64,000 bases of DNA from Brevibacillus sp. (GTDB lineage: Bacteria > Bacillota > Bacilli > Brevibacillales > Brevibacillaceae): contig JACDOF010000008.1 of assembly GCA_017656235.1 (NCBI GenBank), positions 87,036 to 151,035 of the forward strand, read 5' to 3'. Positions 18,927 to 29,387 of this stretch are shown here, piece by piece. The notes below the pieces were generated by a model. That model was not told the DNA's origin, searched no databases, and was given only the letters and a program-made list of their open reading frames with translations. Both the position numbers and the translations under genes were made by a program. How positions within the stretch are numbered: the stretch's first letter is position 1; each line of letters opens with the position of its first letter.

Positions 18927-20264
18927 ATGTATAACTGGAAAATCGCTTTGCCCGCTCTGCTGTTGATTGCCTTCGGCGTGGTGCAGGGAAAGGTGGAGTT
19001 CACTGTCGAGCTAACCCTGTACGCCGCCTTCTACCTGGCAGGGCTCTATAAAAAGGAATATGCGCTTTACCTGTTCGCGCTCTCGTTTCCCTTTATGACC
19101 TACCGTCCATTGATGTTCTTTCTCTTGGTGATGATCTTCTTGCTGCCGCTTGACGGCGTGGACAGACAGCGGTTGAAGCAGGTGCTGACCAGCAAGGTAT
19201 TCCTCGCCTCCGCTTTCTTTATCCTGGCGGTCGGCATTACCGCCGTGACCTCCGTCGGGCTCAAGGAAAGCATTGGGCAGTTCGTCCTGTACTACATCCC
19301 CAGCCTCCTGCTGTTGGTGGTCATCATGCAGATGATCCACTCCCGGCAGGTGCTGTACCGCTTTATCCTGTGTTTTGTCATTTCCGGAGCGCTGATCTCC
19401 ATCTACGGGCTGGCGCAGTATTTCGTGCTCGACTCCATGCCCGGCAAATGGGTGGATCGGGAAACCAATCCGCTTCTGGACAAGCGCATTTACGCTACAT
19501 TCGGCAATCCCAACATCTTCTCGCAGTTTTTGCTGCTGGTGCTGCCGCTTTCGTTTGTCCTGCTCTATTATGTTCGGGATCTGAAGCAGAAATGTCTGGT
19601 TTTCATTCTGTTCGGTTTGACGGCTCTTGCGCTGCTGTTAACGTTCTCGCGCGGCGCCTGGGTGGCGGCTGCTGTTGCTTTCCTGCTATTGCTGTTGAAA
19701 GTGGACCGCAAACTGATCCTGACCGGGATCATCCTGCTCGGGATCGCGGTGCTGTTCGATCTGCTCCCGGAAGTGATCAAGCAGCGGATTGCCACAATTG
19801 CGCAGCCCATGGAGGATTCATCCTGGGAGTACAGGATCAACTCCTGGATGTCGGCGTTGGCGATTATACGCGACTATTGGCTGACCGGGATCGGCATGGA
19901 TACCGAAACGTTTAACCGCGTATACAGCGACTACCAGATGCCGGAGGTACACGTCTTTCACTTCCACAACCTGTGGATCCAGTGGTTTGTCAACGGCGGT
20001 ATCCTGGGCATCAGTTCGCTTTTGTATCTGTACTACCGGCTGGTGAAAACGAGTGTCACGATTGCCGCCAACCGGCTTCAGAAACGTCTTTCCCTTTTGG
20101 GGATGGGGCTGTTGGCCAGCATGACGGCGATTGCCGTAGCCGGACTGACGGAAGACGTCTTCCACGACTACCGGGTCATGATGGCCTTTTGGCTGATTGC
20201 CGCCGTCATCGGCACTATCGAGATCATTCTGCGACAGGAGCGTCAAGAGAATGAAACAGCGTAA
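18927..20264 (+). CDS. O-antigen ligase/polymerase family protein (Wzy-like)
   Basis: Multi-TM; YATFGNPNIFSQFLLLVLPLS and GIGMDTETFNRVYSDYQ ligase-type motifs. Confidence 0.85.
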   Translation: MYNWKIALPALLLIAFGVVQGKVEFTVELTLYAAFYLAGLYKKEYALYLFALSFPFMTYRPLMFFLLVMIFLLPLDGVDRQRLKQVLTSKVFLASAFFILAVGITAVTSVGLKESIGQFVLYYIPSLLLLVVIMQMIHSRQVLYRFILCFVISGALISIYGLAQYFVLDSMPGKWVDRETNPLLDKRIYATFGNPNIFSQFLLLVLPLSFVLLYYVRDLKQKCLVFILFGLTALALLLTFSRGAWVAAAVAFLLLLLKVDRKLILTGIILLGIAVLFDLLPEVIKQRIATIAQPMEDSSWEYRINSWMSALAIIRDYWLTGIGMDTETFNRVYSDYQMPEVHVFHFHNLWIQWFVNGGILGISSLLYLYYRLVKTSVTIAANRLQKRLSLLGMGLLASMTAIAVAGLTEDVFHDYRVMMAFWLIAAVIGTIEIILRQERQENETA

Positions 20265-21306
20265 AGTGGCCCAGATCGGTGTCTATCCGCCGCCGGTGGG
20301 CGGCATCTCCGTTCACATCCAGCGCCTCTGCCAGGCGCTGGAGGCACGGGGAATTCCCTTTGTCATTTACGACAATACCACCGGCGAAAAGGACCGGGAC
20401 GTGATCTACACCGGGAAGATTGAGACGTGGGCGCTTCGGTACCTGTTTCGCTGCCGGGAGGAAGTGATTCACGTCCATTTTTTGCGCTGGCAGGTCCGTT
20501 TGCTGCTGGCGCTGCTCCGCATGCGCGGAAAACGGGTGATCTTTACCGTGCACAACATGCGCGGCGAGGAGCAGCCTGCTTCCTGGCTGAAGCGAGTGAT
20601 CATCAGGCTGACCAGCCGGCTGGCAGCGGCCTTTATCGTGGTCAATCCCAACTTTGTCAAGAAGCTGGTGGAACTGGGCGTCCAGCCGGACAAGATCGTG
20701 TTTATTCCGCCCTTCATCCGCGGGACACAAGAGGAGGTGCCGCTCTCCCCGGAAGTAGCGGCCTTTCTCGGCGGCACGGAAAACAAACTGCTTTTGGCCA
20801 ACGGCACGATCGGCACCTATCACAATGGCGTCGATCTTTACGGCGCCGACATGATCCTGGAGCTGGCCGAGCGGCTGGCCGCGACTCGCGATGACGTGCG
20901 CGTGATCTACTGCATCACCCACATTGTCGATCCGGTCTACTACGCGAAGTTGAAGGAGCAAGCTGCAAAGCGGGGACTGGAGCGGGTCTTTCGTTTTCTG
21001 CATGCGCCGCGAGAGTACATGACCCTGCTGAAACGCGCCTCCCTGTTTCTTAGACCGACCAACAGTGACAGCTACGGCATTTCGGTGTACGAAGCGCTGC
21101 AAGAAGGAGTACCGGTTGTAGCCAGCGATGCCGACATCCGTCCGCCCCAGGCCATCCTGTTCGCGGATCGCAGCGTCGACGACCTGCTGGTCAAGACGGT
21201 GGGGGTGCTGGACGGTTCAATTGCCGTCGATCTGAAGGCAGAGCCGCTCCCCGACTATGCCGAACAGATCATCGCCTTGTACGGTCTGTCGGGGGGTGCG
21301 AAATGA
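20251..21306 (+). CDS. glycosyltransferase
   Basis: VAQIGVYPPPVGGISVHIQRLCQAL; FLRPTNSDSYGISVYEALQEGVPVVASD. Confidence 0.87.
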   Translation: MKQRKVAQIGVYPPPVGGISVHIQRLCQALEARGIPFVIYDNTTGEKDRDVIYTGKIETWALRYLFRCREEVIHVHFLRWQVRLLLALLRMRGKRVIFTVHNMRGEEQPASWLKRVIIRLTSRLAAAFIVVNPNFVKKLVELGVQPDKIVFIPPFIRGTQEEVPLSPEVAAFLGGTENKLLLANGTIGTYHNGVDLYGADMILELAERLAATRDDVRVIYCITHIVDPVYYAKLKEQAAKRGLERVFRFLHAPREYMTLLKRASLFLRPTNSDSYGISVYEALQEGVPVVASDADIRPPQAILFADRSVDDLLVKTVGVLDGSIAVDLKAEPLPDYAEQIIALYGLSGGAK

Positions 21307-22835
21307 GCCGCTTCCACCGAATCGTTGCGATGGTTTTTGTGCTCTCACTGCTCGGTAGGATTCTTGGCTTCGTGCGCAATTTGTTCGTCTCTTCCACCTA
21401 CGGAACAACCATTGAGGCCAGCGCCTATTACGCCGCCGTGGTCATCCCGATGACGCTCTGGATTATCTTTCCAACCGTGGTGAATTCACTGTATATCCCC
21501 ACGATGAAAGGGCTCCTCACGGCTGGGGAGGAAGCGAGAGGGCGCGAGCTGTACAGCAAGCTGTTTACGCTGACCATCCTCGCCGGAGGCGGGATCAGTC
21601 TGTTTGGATGGCTTTTGACCGTCCCGGTCACCAACCTGCTCGTACCGGGCTTTTCCCCGCAAGCGAAGCAGATGGTAGCGGAACAACTGGCCTGGATGTG
21701 GCCGTCTGTTTTGTTTATTGCCCTGCTCAGCCTCTGGTCCAGCCTGCTGAACGCCCGCGACCGATTTTTTGCCTCGTCACTTAGTACCGTGGTTAACGCT
21801 GCGGTGACCATTCTATGCTTTTTCCTGCTGGTTCCCTTGCTGGGAGCGAGGGGGCTGGCCATCGCCACCACGATCGGTTTCGTGCTGGCGGCGATAACGC
21901 TGCTGCCGTCCATTCTGATGCTGAAAATGCCGTTTCGGCTCAACTTTCACTGGCGAGGCGATCCGTACCTGCACAGCATGGGGGAGCGCTTCGTTCCGAT
22001 CCTGATCGCCCTGATTCTCGGTCAAATCACCGTCTTCTTTGAAAAAATCATCGGCTCCGGGCTGGGAGAAGAGAAGATTTCCGCCTTGGCGTACGCCATG
22101 ACGATCGTGCAGCTGCCGATGATGGTCGTCGGAGCTGCTACCGTCCCCCTGTTTCCGCTGCTGTCGGAGTATGTAAAACAGCGGAATCTGCAGGAGATGA
22201 ACCGGGTGCTCACCTTGGGGCTGCGCTACCTGCTCGTCCTGCTGATCCCGATCAGTGTCGGTTTCTTTTTGCTGGGCAAACCGCTGATTGAAATGCTTTA
22301 TGAAAACAACAACTTCGGTCCCGATGATACCGCCATGACGTATTGGGCACTTATCTTCTACGGTGTCGGGCTGTTTGCGGTTGCTGCCCGGGACTTGTTC
22401 ACCCGAGCCTTCTATGCGCTGGAAAACACGCGCACACCGGTGATCTTTGCCGCCGTTAACGTGGCGGTGTTTATTGTCCTGGGACTGCTGCTGGTTCCCT
22501 GGCTGGATCACGGCGGTATCGCGCTGGCGATGTCTCTGGCGGCCTTTCTCAACATCGCGCTTTTGGCAGCTGGACTAAAGAAGCGAGTCGGCCCGTTTGT
22601 TTCGGTCGAGCTGTACCGGACGGCTGCCAAGACGGTGTTGGCGGCTTCGGTCATGGCGGCAGTTGTGCTGCTGTGCCAATCGTGGCTGCCGCTTCCGTAT
22701 GCGTGGCTTCGCTTTTTCCTGTACACCGGTGTTGGGGCGCTGGCCTACGGCTTCGTTCTCTACCTGACAAAAGAACCGCTGCTTGCCGAAATCCTGGGTA
22801 AAATACGGAGAAAAACGGCAGGGACAGCCCGCTAG
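21303..22835 (+). CDS. murJ: MurJ/MviN-family lipid II flippase-like protein
   Basis: MATE/MVF fold TM pattern, LGRILGFVRNLFVSSTYG...FFEKIIGSGLGEEKISALAYAMTIVQLP. Confidence 0.82.
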   Translation: MSRFHRIVAMVFVLSLLGRILGFVRNLFVSSTYGTTIEASAYYAAVVIPMTLWIIFPTVVNSLYIPTMKGLLTAGEEARGRELYSKLFTLTILAGGGISLFGWLLTVPVTNLLVPGFSPQAKQMVAEQLAWMWPSVLFIALLSLWSSLLNARDRFFASSLSTVVNAAVTILCFFLLVPLLGARGLAIATTIGFVLAAITLLPSILMLKMPFRLNFHWRGDPYLHSMGERFVPILIALILGQITVFFEKIIGSGLGEEKISALAYAMTIVQLPMMVVGAATVPLFPLLSEYVKQRNLQEMNRVLTLGLRYLLVLLIPISVGFFLLGKPLIEMLYENNNFGPDDTAMTYWALIFYGVGLFAVAARDLFTRAFYALENTRTPVIFAAVNVAVFIVLGLLLVPWLDHGGIALAMSLAAFLNIALLAAGLKKRVGPFVSVELYRTAAKTVLAASVMAAVVLLCQSWLPLPYAWLRFFLYTGVGALAYGFVLYLTKEPLLAEILGKIRRKTAGTAR

Positions 22836-23061
22836 ACAGGTGCTCCCTTCCATCGGGGATCTCTCCTGTTTTTGTTTCTCAGCCGTCCTGTCCCGCTCCG
22901 CGTTTTCGTCCCGTGCGTGAGGGGATGGCGGTCTGTCTCCCGCTGCCCGGCCGATGAGCCGATTCGTGCCGCGACTTCCCGCCCTTGTCTTCCGGGAATG
23001 TTTGCGGTAGTATTGATTCGATATTTGTACGTGAAATGGTTTTGCCAAAGGAGCCGTTTCC

Positions 23062-24699
23062 ATGCTTTCAAAAAGTCATTTTCTCAGTGGCGCCCTGATA
23101 CTGGCGGTCGCCGGCGTGCTGTCCAAGGTAATCGGTATGTTTTACCGCATTCCGCTGCAGGAGATCGTGGGCAACAACGGCCTGGGCCTGTATCAGGAAG
23201 TGTACCCGCTTTATCTGACGTTTCTCATTCTGGCTACGGCGGGCGTGCCGGTCGCCTTGTCGCGCATGATTGCCGAAGCTCTGGCTGAGGGGCGGCCGGA
23301 TGACGTGCATCAAATACTGGCCCGCAGCATGTTGATGATGGGTGTAATCGGCCTGCTGCTGTTTGTGGTGTTGTATCTCAGTTCACCGCTGATCGCCTTG
23401 TTGATGGGCAACCCGCATCTCACGCAGCCGATCCGCGCGATTTCCTCTTCCCTTCTGTTTGTGCCGCTGATTGCGGTACTGCGCGGATTTTTTTACGGTC
23501 ATCAAAAGATGCTTTATGTCGGAATCTCTCAAGTTGTTGAACAGACGCTTCGCGTTGCGTTTATTTTGCTGGCTTCGATCTACCTTGTGTCGCTCGGCAA
23601 GGATACCGACACGGTGATCACCGGAGTCAACGTCGGGACGATGATCAGTACGGTGCTCAGCTTGGGGGTGCTGCTCGGGTTCCTCTGTTGGCACAGTCGG
23701 AAAGAGCAGCGGCGCGTCCGCTTTGTCTGGCGGCGGCTGGACTGGTGGGTCGACCGCCGGTTTTATCTGACGATGTGGCGGATTGCCTGGCCGATTTGCA
23801 TCAGTGCGTTGGTGATCCCCATCTTCAGTCTGGTCGATTCCTTCTTTGCCATTAACATCTTTCGTTACGTGTGGCATGTGGACGGGTGGACTGCCGACAG
23901 CTGGTTCGGCATCTACAGTAGAGGGGGGCCGCTATTGCAGTTGGCCAGTCTGTTTGGCTCCTCGATTGCCCTCTCCATCGTGCCCGCGATCGCGGAAGCG
24001 AGGCGGCAGGGTGACGAAGCACGGGTGACCATGCTGATCCGCTTGTCCTATCGTTTTGCCTGGCTGATCGGTCTTCCGGCCGGACTGGGCATCACTGCCG
24101 TCGCGGAAGGGGCCAATCTGGCGCTGTATGGCGATACAGACGGGACGCGGGCGATGGCGATCCTGGGGGTGAGCGCCGTGCCGCTGTCGCTGCTTTTGGC
24201 GACAAACGGGATTTTGCAGGGGCTGGGCAGGGAAAAGCAGCCGGCTGTTCATCTGGCCTGGGGGATTTTGGCCAAAGCGATTGCCACCATCGCCTTTACT
24301 TCCTGGATGGGAATTGACGGCTTGGCTCTTTCCTGGTTGTTAACTACCGCATTTGTCTGCTATCTGAACCACCGGGCGGTCAGCAAGCTGGTGACGCTGG
24401 AGTTGAAGTGGCGTTTTGACATGGTGCTGCCGCTCGTTACCGCCAACGTGATGCTGCTGTTGGCCTGGGGAGCGACGGAGACAGCCGCCTACTTGCTTAA
24501 GTCAGCGGCTTTTGGGGCCCGGCTGCTGGGGGCGGTGGAGACGATTGCCGGGATTTCGGTGGGAGCGGTTGTTTACCTGGGCTTGCTGCTGACGCTGCCG
24601 CTGATTGAGCGCCGGGAACTGGAGTGGATTCCCGGCGGTGGGCGTCTGCAGCAGTGGCTGGACAGCATCGAGAAGCGGACGATCGGGCTGCGCCGCTAG
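23062..24699 (+). CDS. polysaccharide biosynthesis protein, SpoVB/YtgP-like flippase
   Basis: GVLSKVIGMFYRIPLQEIVGNNGLGLYQEVYPLYLTFLILATAGVPVALSRMIAEAL is typical of the SpoVB/YtgP family. Confidence 0.85.
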   Translation: MLSKSHFLSGALILAVAGVLSKVIGMFYRIPLQEIVGNNGLGLYQEVYPLYLTFLILATAGVPVALSRMIAEALAEGRPDDVHQILARSMLMMGVIGLLLFVVLYLSSPLIALLMGNPHLTQPIRAISSSLLFVPLIAVLRGFFYGHQKMLYVGISQVVEQTLRVAFILLASIYLVSLGKDTDTVITGVNVGTMISTVLSLGVLLGFLCWHSRKEQRRVRFVWRRLDWWVDRRFYLTMWRIAWPICISALVIPIFSLVDSFFAINIFRYVWHVDGWTADSWFGIYSRGGPLLQLASLFGSSIALSIVPAIAEARRQGDEARVTMLIRLSYRFAWLIGLPAGLGITAVAEGANLALYGDTDGTRAMAILGVSAVPLSLLLATNGILQGLGREKQPAVHLAWGILAKAIATIAFTSWMGIDGLALSWLLTTAFVCYLNHRAVSKLVTLELKWRFDMVLPLVTANVMLLLAWGATETAAYLLKSAAFGARLLGAVETIAGISVGAVVYLGLLLTLPLIERRELEWIPGGGRLQQWLDSIEKRTIGLRR

Positions 24700-24741
24700 T
24701 CCGCTATGCCCGTCCATACCTGTAACCAGCCGCGATAATGA

Positions 24742-24779
24742 AACCAGCCGCAGAGTGGAGTATCGGCGGCTGGTTTTTT
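24742..24779. terminator. intrinsic terminator between convergent genes
   Basis: AACCAGCCGC...GCGGCTGGTT followed by TTTT. Confidence 0.85.
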
Positions 24780-24782
24780 GCG

Positions 24783-25643
24783 TTACGTTGTTGATTCCGT
24801 TTTGCGGTACACACAGACAACCATTTTGACAAAATACTCGCGCAAGCCGGGCAGTTTGGCCAGCCACGCTACCACGGAGCGAAGGGGAACTTCCCGCTGG
24901 TACACGATGGGATGAGAGATCCCTTGCTGGATGCGGCGGAAGCGGGCAATGGTCATCCGGTTGATGTAGGAGAAATACTCTTCCCCCCGTTCGTTGCGGC
25001 TGATGCGGAAAGCGATTCGCTCCTGTCCGTCCGGCAGCGGCGCGACCAGCCGCTTGTAGGCATCGATCATGGTCCGTTCGGAAAACAGCGAGTGTACCCA
25101 GGGAATGCCGATGGCGTCCGACAGGTGCGCGCCGTAGGGGTGATAGTACGGCGGAAAATTGATGTAGAGATGGCCGCCCGGTTTCAAAACACGGAAGCAT
25201 TCGGCCAAGGTCGCCTCCGGATTGTCCACGTGCTCCATCGCGTCGTTCATGATGATCGTGTCAAAGCTATCGGCCTCGAATGGCATTGCCGAAGCATCGG
25301 CTGTCATGAACTGCGCGACGTCAGCCAGCCCTTTTTCCCGTGCAAACGCATTTCCTTCTTCCGCGTAATGGGGCACGATGTCGATCCCGATAATCTTCGT
25401 GGGCCCAAACGTGGCGTAATAACACGTCTTGCCGCCTCCTCCGCAGCCGATGTCAAGCACCGTCTTTCCCTTGAACATCTGCTGCTGCGAGTGAAAAGGC
25501 AGGAAAAACTGAATCGTTTGCTCCCCTTTTAAAAACTGCCATTCCGTGTAGGTCATTTTGCCGTCGTTTGCCAGATTGAAGGGATGGACCGGCAGGGGGA
25601 ACAGTTTGTTAACCGCCAGCAAAAATGTGGAAGCAAAGGACAA
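24783..25643 (-). CDS. class I SAM-dependent methyltransferase
   Basis: KTVLDIGCGGGGKTCYYATFGPTKIIGIDI; NDAMEHVDNPEATLAECFRVLKPGGHLYINFPPYYHPYGAHL. Confidence 0.87.
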   Translation of the reverse strand: MSFASTFLLAVNKLFPLPVHPFNLANDGKMTYTEWQFLKGEQTIQFFLPFHSQQQMFKGKTVLDIGCGGGGKTCYYATFGPTKIIGIDIVPHYAEEGNAFAREKGLADVAQFMTADASAMPFEADSFDTIIMNDAMEHVDNPEATLAECFRVLKPGGHLYINFPPYYHPYGAHLSDAIGIPWVHSLFSERTMIDAYKRLVAPLPDGQERIAFRISRNERGEEYFSYINRMTIARFRRIQQGISHPIVYQREVPLRSVVAWLAKLPGLREYFVKMVVCVYRKTESTT

Positions 25644-25671
25644 GGTATCTACCTCCTTTTGTTTGCCGTAC

Positions 25672-26775
25672 CTACCGGGCCTTGGACAGCGCCTGGAGAA
25701 CCAGTTTGCTGCTTTTCAGCGCCTCTTCGGCCAACAGTTTGGATCGGTCGGCGACGATGCGCCGCTCCCGCTCCAGATGGGCCAGCCGATCAGCCAACAG
25801 CGGCAGCAGCCGCTCCGCCGTCAGGTCAGTGACATGGCCGGCCACCGGCATCCCGGCTCGTTCGACGAAGCGGTCGATTTTGGGATCGTATGAAATGCCG
25901 GTAAAGGGGATGTTCAGCACACAGGCCAGAATCAGCGAATGCAGCCGCATCCCGACAACATAGTCACACTGCTTCAGCACACTCATGATCTCCCGGAAGG
26001 AGACCGGCTGATCCAACAACCTGGCCCCCTGCTTTCGCATCATGGCCATGATCTGCCGGGATGGCTTCAGGTCGCTGGGATAGTGCATGGGTACAAACAG
26101 TACGCGCCAGCCCTGTTCTATGTAAAAATCGGCTGCCTGGGCGATGACCTGCTTAAACCGCTCTTCCTGCTTCCAGTCACGGACGGAGATCGCCACAAGC
26201 GGTCCCGTGCGCTCGCGAAACAGGCTGTCCACCAAATGTTTGCCCTGTTCGTCGTCAATGTCTTCAGGCCGAATCATCAGCGCGGGGTCGGCCGTTACGT
26301 GGATGGGGGCCTTGGTGACGCCGCACGCTTTAAAATCTTCCCCTGATTCAAAATCCCGCACCGTGATCACATCAACCCGGTTGACCACCTGTTTGATCAG
26401 GAAGCGGCTTGTCCAGCGCAGAATGGGACCAAACCCCTGGGCGTAGAAGACGACCGGTTTCCCCAGCATTTTGGCAAAACTGACGATTCCCAGGTAGTAC
26501 AGGACGCTGCGCGGACTGGTCACGTCCTGCATGAGTGTGCCGCCGCCCATTACCAGCAGGTCGCATCGCTTCAATTCCCGCAGGATGGTGGCGAGCCGCC
26601 AGCGGTTGTAAGCCGGAATTCCGAACAACGACTTCGTACGCTCAGGCTGGTTGGACAGCACGGACAAAGAAATATGCGGTTGTTCCCGTCTGAGCGAGGT
26701 GATGATCCCGTATAGTACGACATCGTCCCCGGCATTGTTAAACCCGTAGTATCCGGAGATGAGAATTCGCGGCAT
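25672..26775 (-). CDS. csaB: polysaccharide pyruvyl transferase CsaB
   Basis: MPRILISGYYGFNNAGDDVVLYGIITSLRREQPHISLSVLSNQPERT; GGGTLMQDVTSPRSVLYYLG. Confidence 0.92.
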   Translation of the reverse strand: MPRILISGYYGFNNAGDDVVLYGIITSLRREQPHISLSVLSNQPERTKSLFGIPAYNRWRLATILRELKRCDLLVMGGGTLMQDVTSPRSVLYYLGIVSFAKMLGKPVVFYAQGFGPILRWTSRFLIKQVVNRVDVITVRDFESGEDFKACGVTKAPIHVTADPALMIRPEDIDDEQGKHLVDSLFRERTGPLVAISVRDWKQEERFKQVIAQAADFYIEQGWRVLFVPMHYPSDLKPSRQIMAMMRKQGARLLDQPVSFREIMSVLKQCDYVVGMRLHSLILACVLNIPFTGISYDPKIDRFVERAGMPVAGHVTDLTAERLLPLLADRLAHLERERRIVADRSKLLAEEALKSSKLVLQALSKAR

Positions 26776-26915
26776 GTAAGAACCTTCTTTCTGTATATAA
26801 CATGCACGAAAGGGGCGAGCGCAGGCTGCCCCCGGATGATAGCAAATCATCCGATTTTGTCCAACGGCTGTGACATGCTCAAGTATAATAGAGACGAGAA
26901 ATGGAGTAAAGCAAT

Positions 26916-27032
26916 CTAGGTGAGGTAGGCAATCCCGCCGATCACCATCAGGATGGCCATCCCGATAAACAGGATGCTCAGCACCAGCATGCCCTTGTTT
27001 TTGCGGCGGCGGTAAAAGAATTCGTCAAACAT
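26916..27032 (-). CDS. 38-aa membrane microprotein
   Basis: MFDEFFYRRRKNKGMLVLSILFIGMAILMVIGGIAYLT; not in the ORF track. Confidence 0.5.
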   Translation of the reverse strand: MFDEFFYRRRKNKGMLVLSILFIGMAILMVIGGIAYLT

Positions 27033-27141
27033 GGCGGTACCCCCGTACATTCCGTTTTTGTCCCTCTTGTATGTTACCACGTAATTGAGTCAGGAGCCAG
27101 TTGCGGCTCTTGCCGGAATGACGAAAAGGAGTGAGCACCAA

Positions 27142-28080
27142 TTGTCCGCAGTCTGGTTGAAATACACGGTACAGCTCGACGCTTCGCTGGAAGAAGCGTT
27201 TGGTGCTGCACTGGAAAGCGCCCCTTATGATCTGGGATGGATGGAACCGGGTATAGAGGTGATTCAAACAAACAATGGCTACGATTACCGGGAAAGTGCT
27301 GACCTGCCGCTGACCGCCTATCTGTTTGAGCCGTTGGCGGATGGAAAAGAGGCCCAGACAGAACGGCTCATCCGCTTTTTGCAGCGCTGGGAGAAGAAGG
27401 CCGTACTCGCCGCTGTGGAGGTGGTTCGGGAAGACGATGAAAGCTGGCGGGAAGCGTATCAGCCGGTTCAGGTGGGCAGTTGGCTGATTGCCCCGTCATG
27501 GATGAAGGAGGACGGGGATCTGCCTTCTGCCCGGGTGCTGTGGATCGACCCGGGAGCAGCTTTTGGCACGGGCTACCACGGCACCACCCAGGACATTCTG
27601 CGGCTTCTGCAGGAGATGCCGCTGGCCGGAAAGCGCGTGCTGGACATTGGGGCAGGATCCGGGATCTTGTCCATCTTTTGTGCCCGCAACGGGGCTGCCT
27701 GGCCGGTATGGGCGGTGGACGTCAATCCGTCGACTCGTTTTCAGGTGGCACACAACAGCATCCTCAACGGCCTGCCGGAAACAGCCATCGAGACCGTAAT
27801 CGGTGACCCGCTGCATCCGGCTGTTATGAAAAATCTGCCGCACCAGGCAGACATGATTCTGATCAACATCGGCGCTGAAGAAGATGTGGCGATGCTGCCG
27901 GTCGTTCGCCGTCTTCTTGCCAAGCAAGGCACGGTGATTCTGTCCGGCATCGTGGAGTGGAACAGGCAGATGGTGGAGCAGGCCTATCGTGAGGCTGGAT
28001 TTCAGCTTGTCGCCGAACGGGTTAGCGGAGAATGGGTGACGCTTGTTACCCGTCTGTGCGATAATGAAAAAAATGGATGA
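27142..28080 (+). CDS. prmA: ribosomal protein L11 methyltransferase-like
   Basis: TTG start after AGGAG; DPGAAFGTGYHGTTQDILRLLQ...VLDIGAGSGILSIF. Confidence 0.85.
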   Translation: MSAVWLKYTVQLDASLEEAFGAALESAPYDLGWMEPGIEVIQTNNGYDYRESADLPLTAYLFEPLADGKEAQTERLIRFLQRWEKKAVLAAVEVVREDDESWREAYQPVQVGSWLIAPSWMKEDGDLPSARVLWIDPGAAFGTGYHGTTQDILRLLQEMPLAGKRVLDIGAGSGILSIFCARNGAAWPVWAVDVNPSTRFQVAHNSILNGLPETAIETVIGDPLHPAVMKNLPHQADMILINIGAEEDVAMLPVVRRLLAKQGTVILSGIVEWNRQMVEQAYREAGFQLVAERVSGEWVTLVTRLCDNEKNG

Positions 28081-28094
28081 GGGGAGAGGGTAAG

Positions 28095-29267
28095 ATGGAG
28101 TCCGTCGTGATTGTCGCTGCCGGACGCACACCGATTGGATCGTTCGGTGGCAGTCTGAAAGATGTAAGCGCTCGCAAACTGGCGGAAGTGGTGATTCGCG
28201 GCGTACTGGATCGGGCCGGACTTGATCCAGACCAGGTGGACGAAGTGATTCTCGGCAATTGTATCCAGCGTACCGATGAACCCAACATCGCCCGTACGGC
28301 GGCGCTTGATGCCGGATTGGGAAAGGAAGTGACCGCCTACACGGTGCAGCGGCAGTGTTCTTCGGGGATGCAGGCAATCGCCAGCGGAGTGGCGCAGATC
28401 CTGCTTGGCGACAGTGACGTGGTCATTGCCGGTGGGGTGGAAAGCATGAGCAATGCGCCTTACGTCTTGAAGAATGCCCGTTGGGGGAAGCGGATCATGC
28501 ATGGCGAGATGACGGATGCGCTGTGGGAGCTTTTGACAGACCCCCATCACCAGATTCTGATGGGAGAGACAGCCGAACGATTGGCCGACAAGTACGGGAT
28601 TACCCGTCAAGAACAGGACGAGATCGCCCTAAGGAGCCACCAGAACGCGATCCGCGCAATCGACAGCGGCGTTTTTCGCGAAGAGATCATCCCGGTTCCC
28701 GTACACAAGCGAAATGAGACAGTATGGGTGGATACCGACGAGCATCCCCGTAGAGACGTAAGCCTGGAGGGACTGGCCGCCCTGAAACCGGCGTTTCGCC
28801 CGGACGGGACGGTTACCGCAGGAAACGCCTCCGGCATCAACGATGGAGCGGCAGCGGTCATCCTGATGAAAGAGGGCCGGGCGCGCGAGTTGGGACTTAC
28901 CCCGCTGGCCCGAATCGTTTCCTATGCCTGGGCCGGGGTGGAGCCGGATTTGATGGGCTACGGTCCGGTACCGGCTGTTCAAAAGGCGCTGGCCAAAGCA
29001 CAGCTCTCCCTCGACCAAATGGAGCGGATCGAAGTAAACGAAGCGTTTGCCGCCCAGTACCTGGCTGTGGAAAAACTGCTGCGGTTGCCGCGTGAGATCA
29101 CCAATGTAAACGGCAGCGGCATCTCGCTCGGCCATCCGGTCGGCTGTACCGGCTGCCGCATCGTCGTCTCACTTCTGTACGAACTTATGCGCAGCGGACG
29201 GAAACGCGGTTTGGCCACCCTTTGCGTTGGCGGCGGCATGGGGATGGCGATGGTGCTGGAACGGTAG
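28095..29267 (+). CDS. thiolase / acetyl-CoA acetyltransferase
   Basis: [66 protein letters not shown]. Confidence 0.95.
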   Translation: MESVVIVAAGRTPIGSFGGSLKDVSARKLAEVVIRGVLDRAGLDPDQVDEVILGNCIQRTDEPNIARTAALDAGLGKEVTAYTVQRQCSSGMQAIASGVAQILLGDSDVVIAGGVESMSNAPYVLKNARWGKRIMHGEMTDALWELLTDPHHQILMGETAERLADKYGITRQEQDEIALRSHQNAIRAIDSGVFREEIIPVPVHKRNETVWVDTDEHPRRDVSLEGLAALKPAFRPDGTVTAGNASGINDGAAAVILMKEGRARELGLTPLARIVSYAWAGVEPDLMGYGPVPAVQKALAKAQLSLDQMERIEVNEAFAAQYLAVEKLLRLPREITNVNGSGISLGHPVGCTGCRIVVSLLYELMRSGRKRGLATLCVGGGMGMAMVLER

Positions 29268-29317
29268 ACCCGACGCAGGCGGTATACGGTCCCCTATTCC
29301 GGGCGATACTAACAAGG

Positions 29318-29352
29318 AACCCCATCCAGGCTGACAGCTAGATGGGGTTTTT
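29318..29352 (+). terminator. intrinsic terminator after thiolase
   Basis: AACCCCATC...GATGGGGTT followed by TTT. Confidence 0.85.
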
Positions 29353-29387
29353 CATTCGTACAGGCTCGGCAAAAGGGGGTATGGTCT

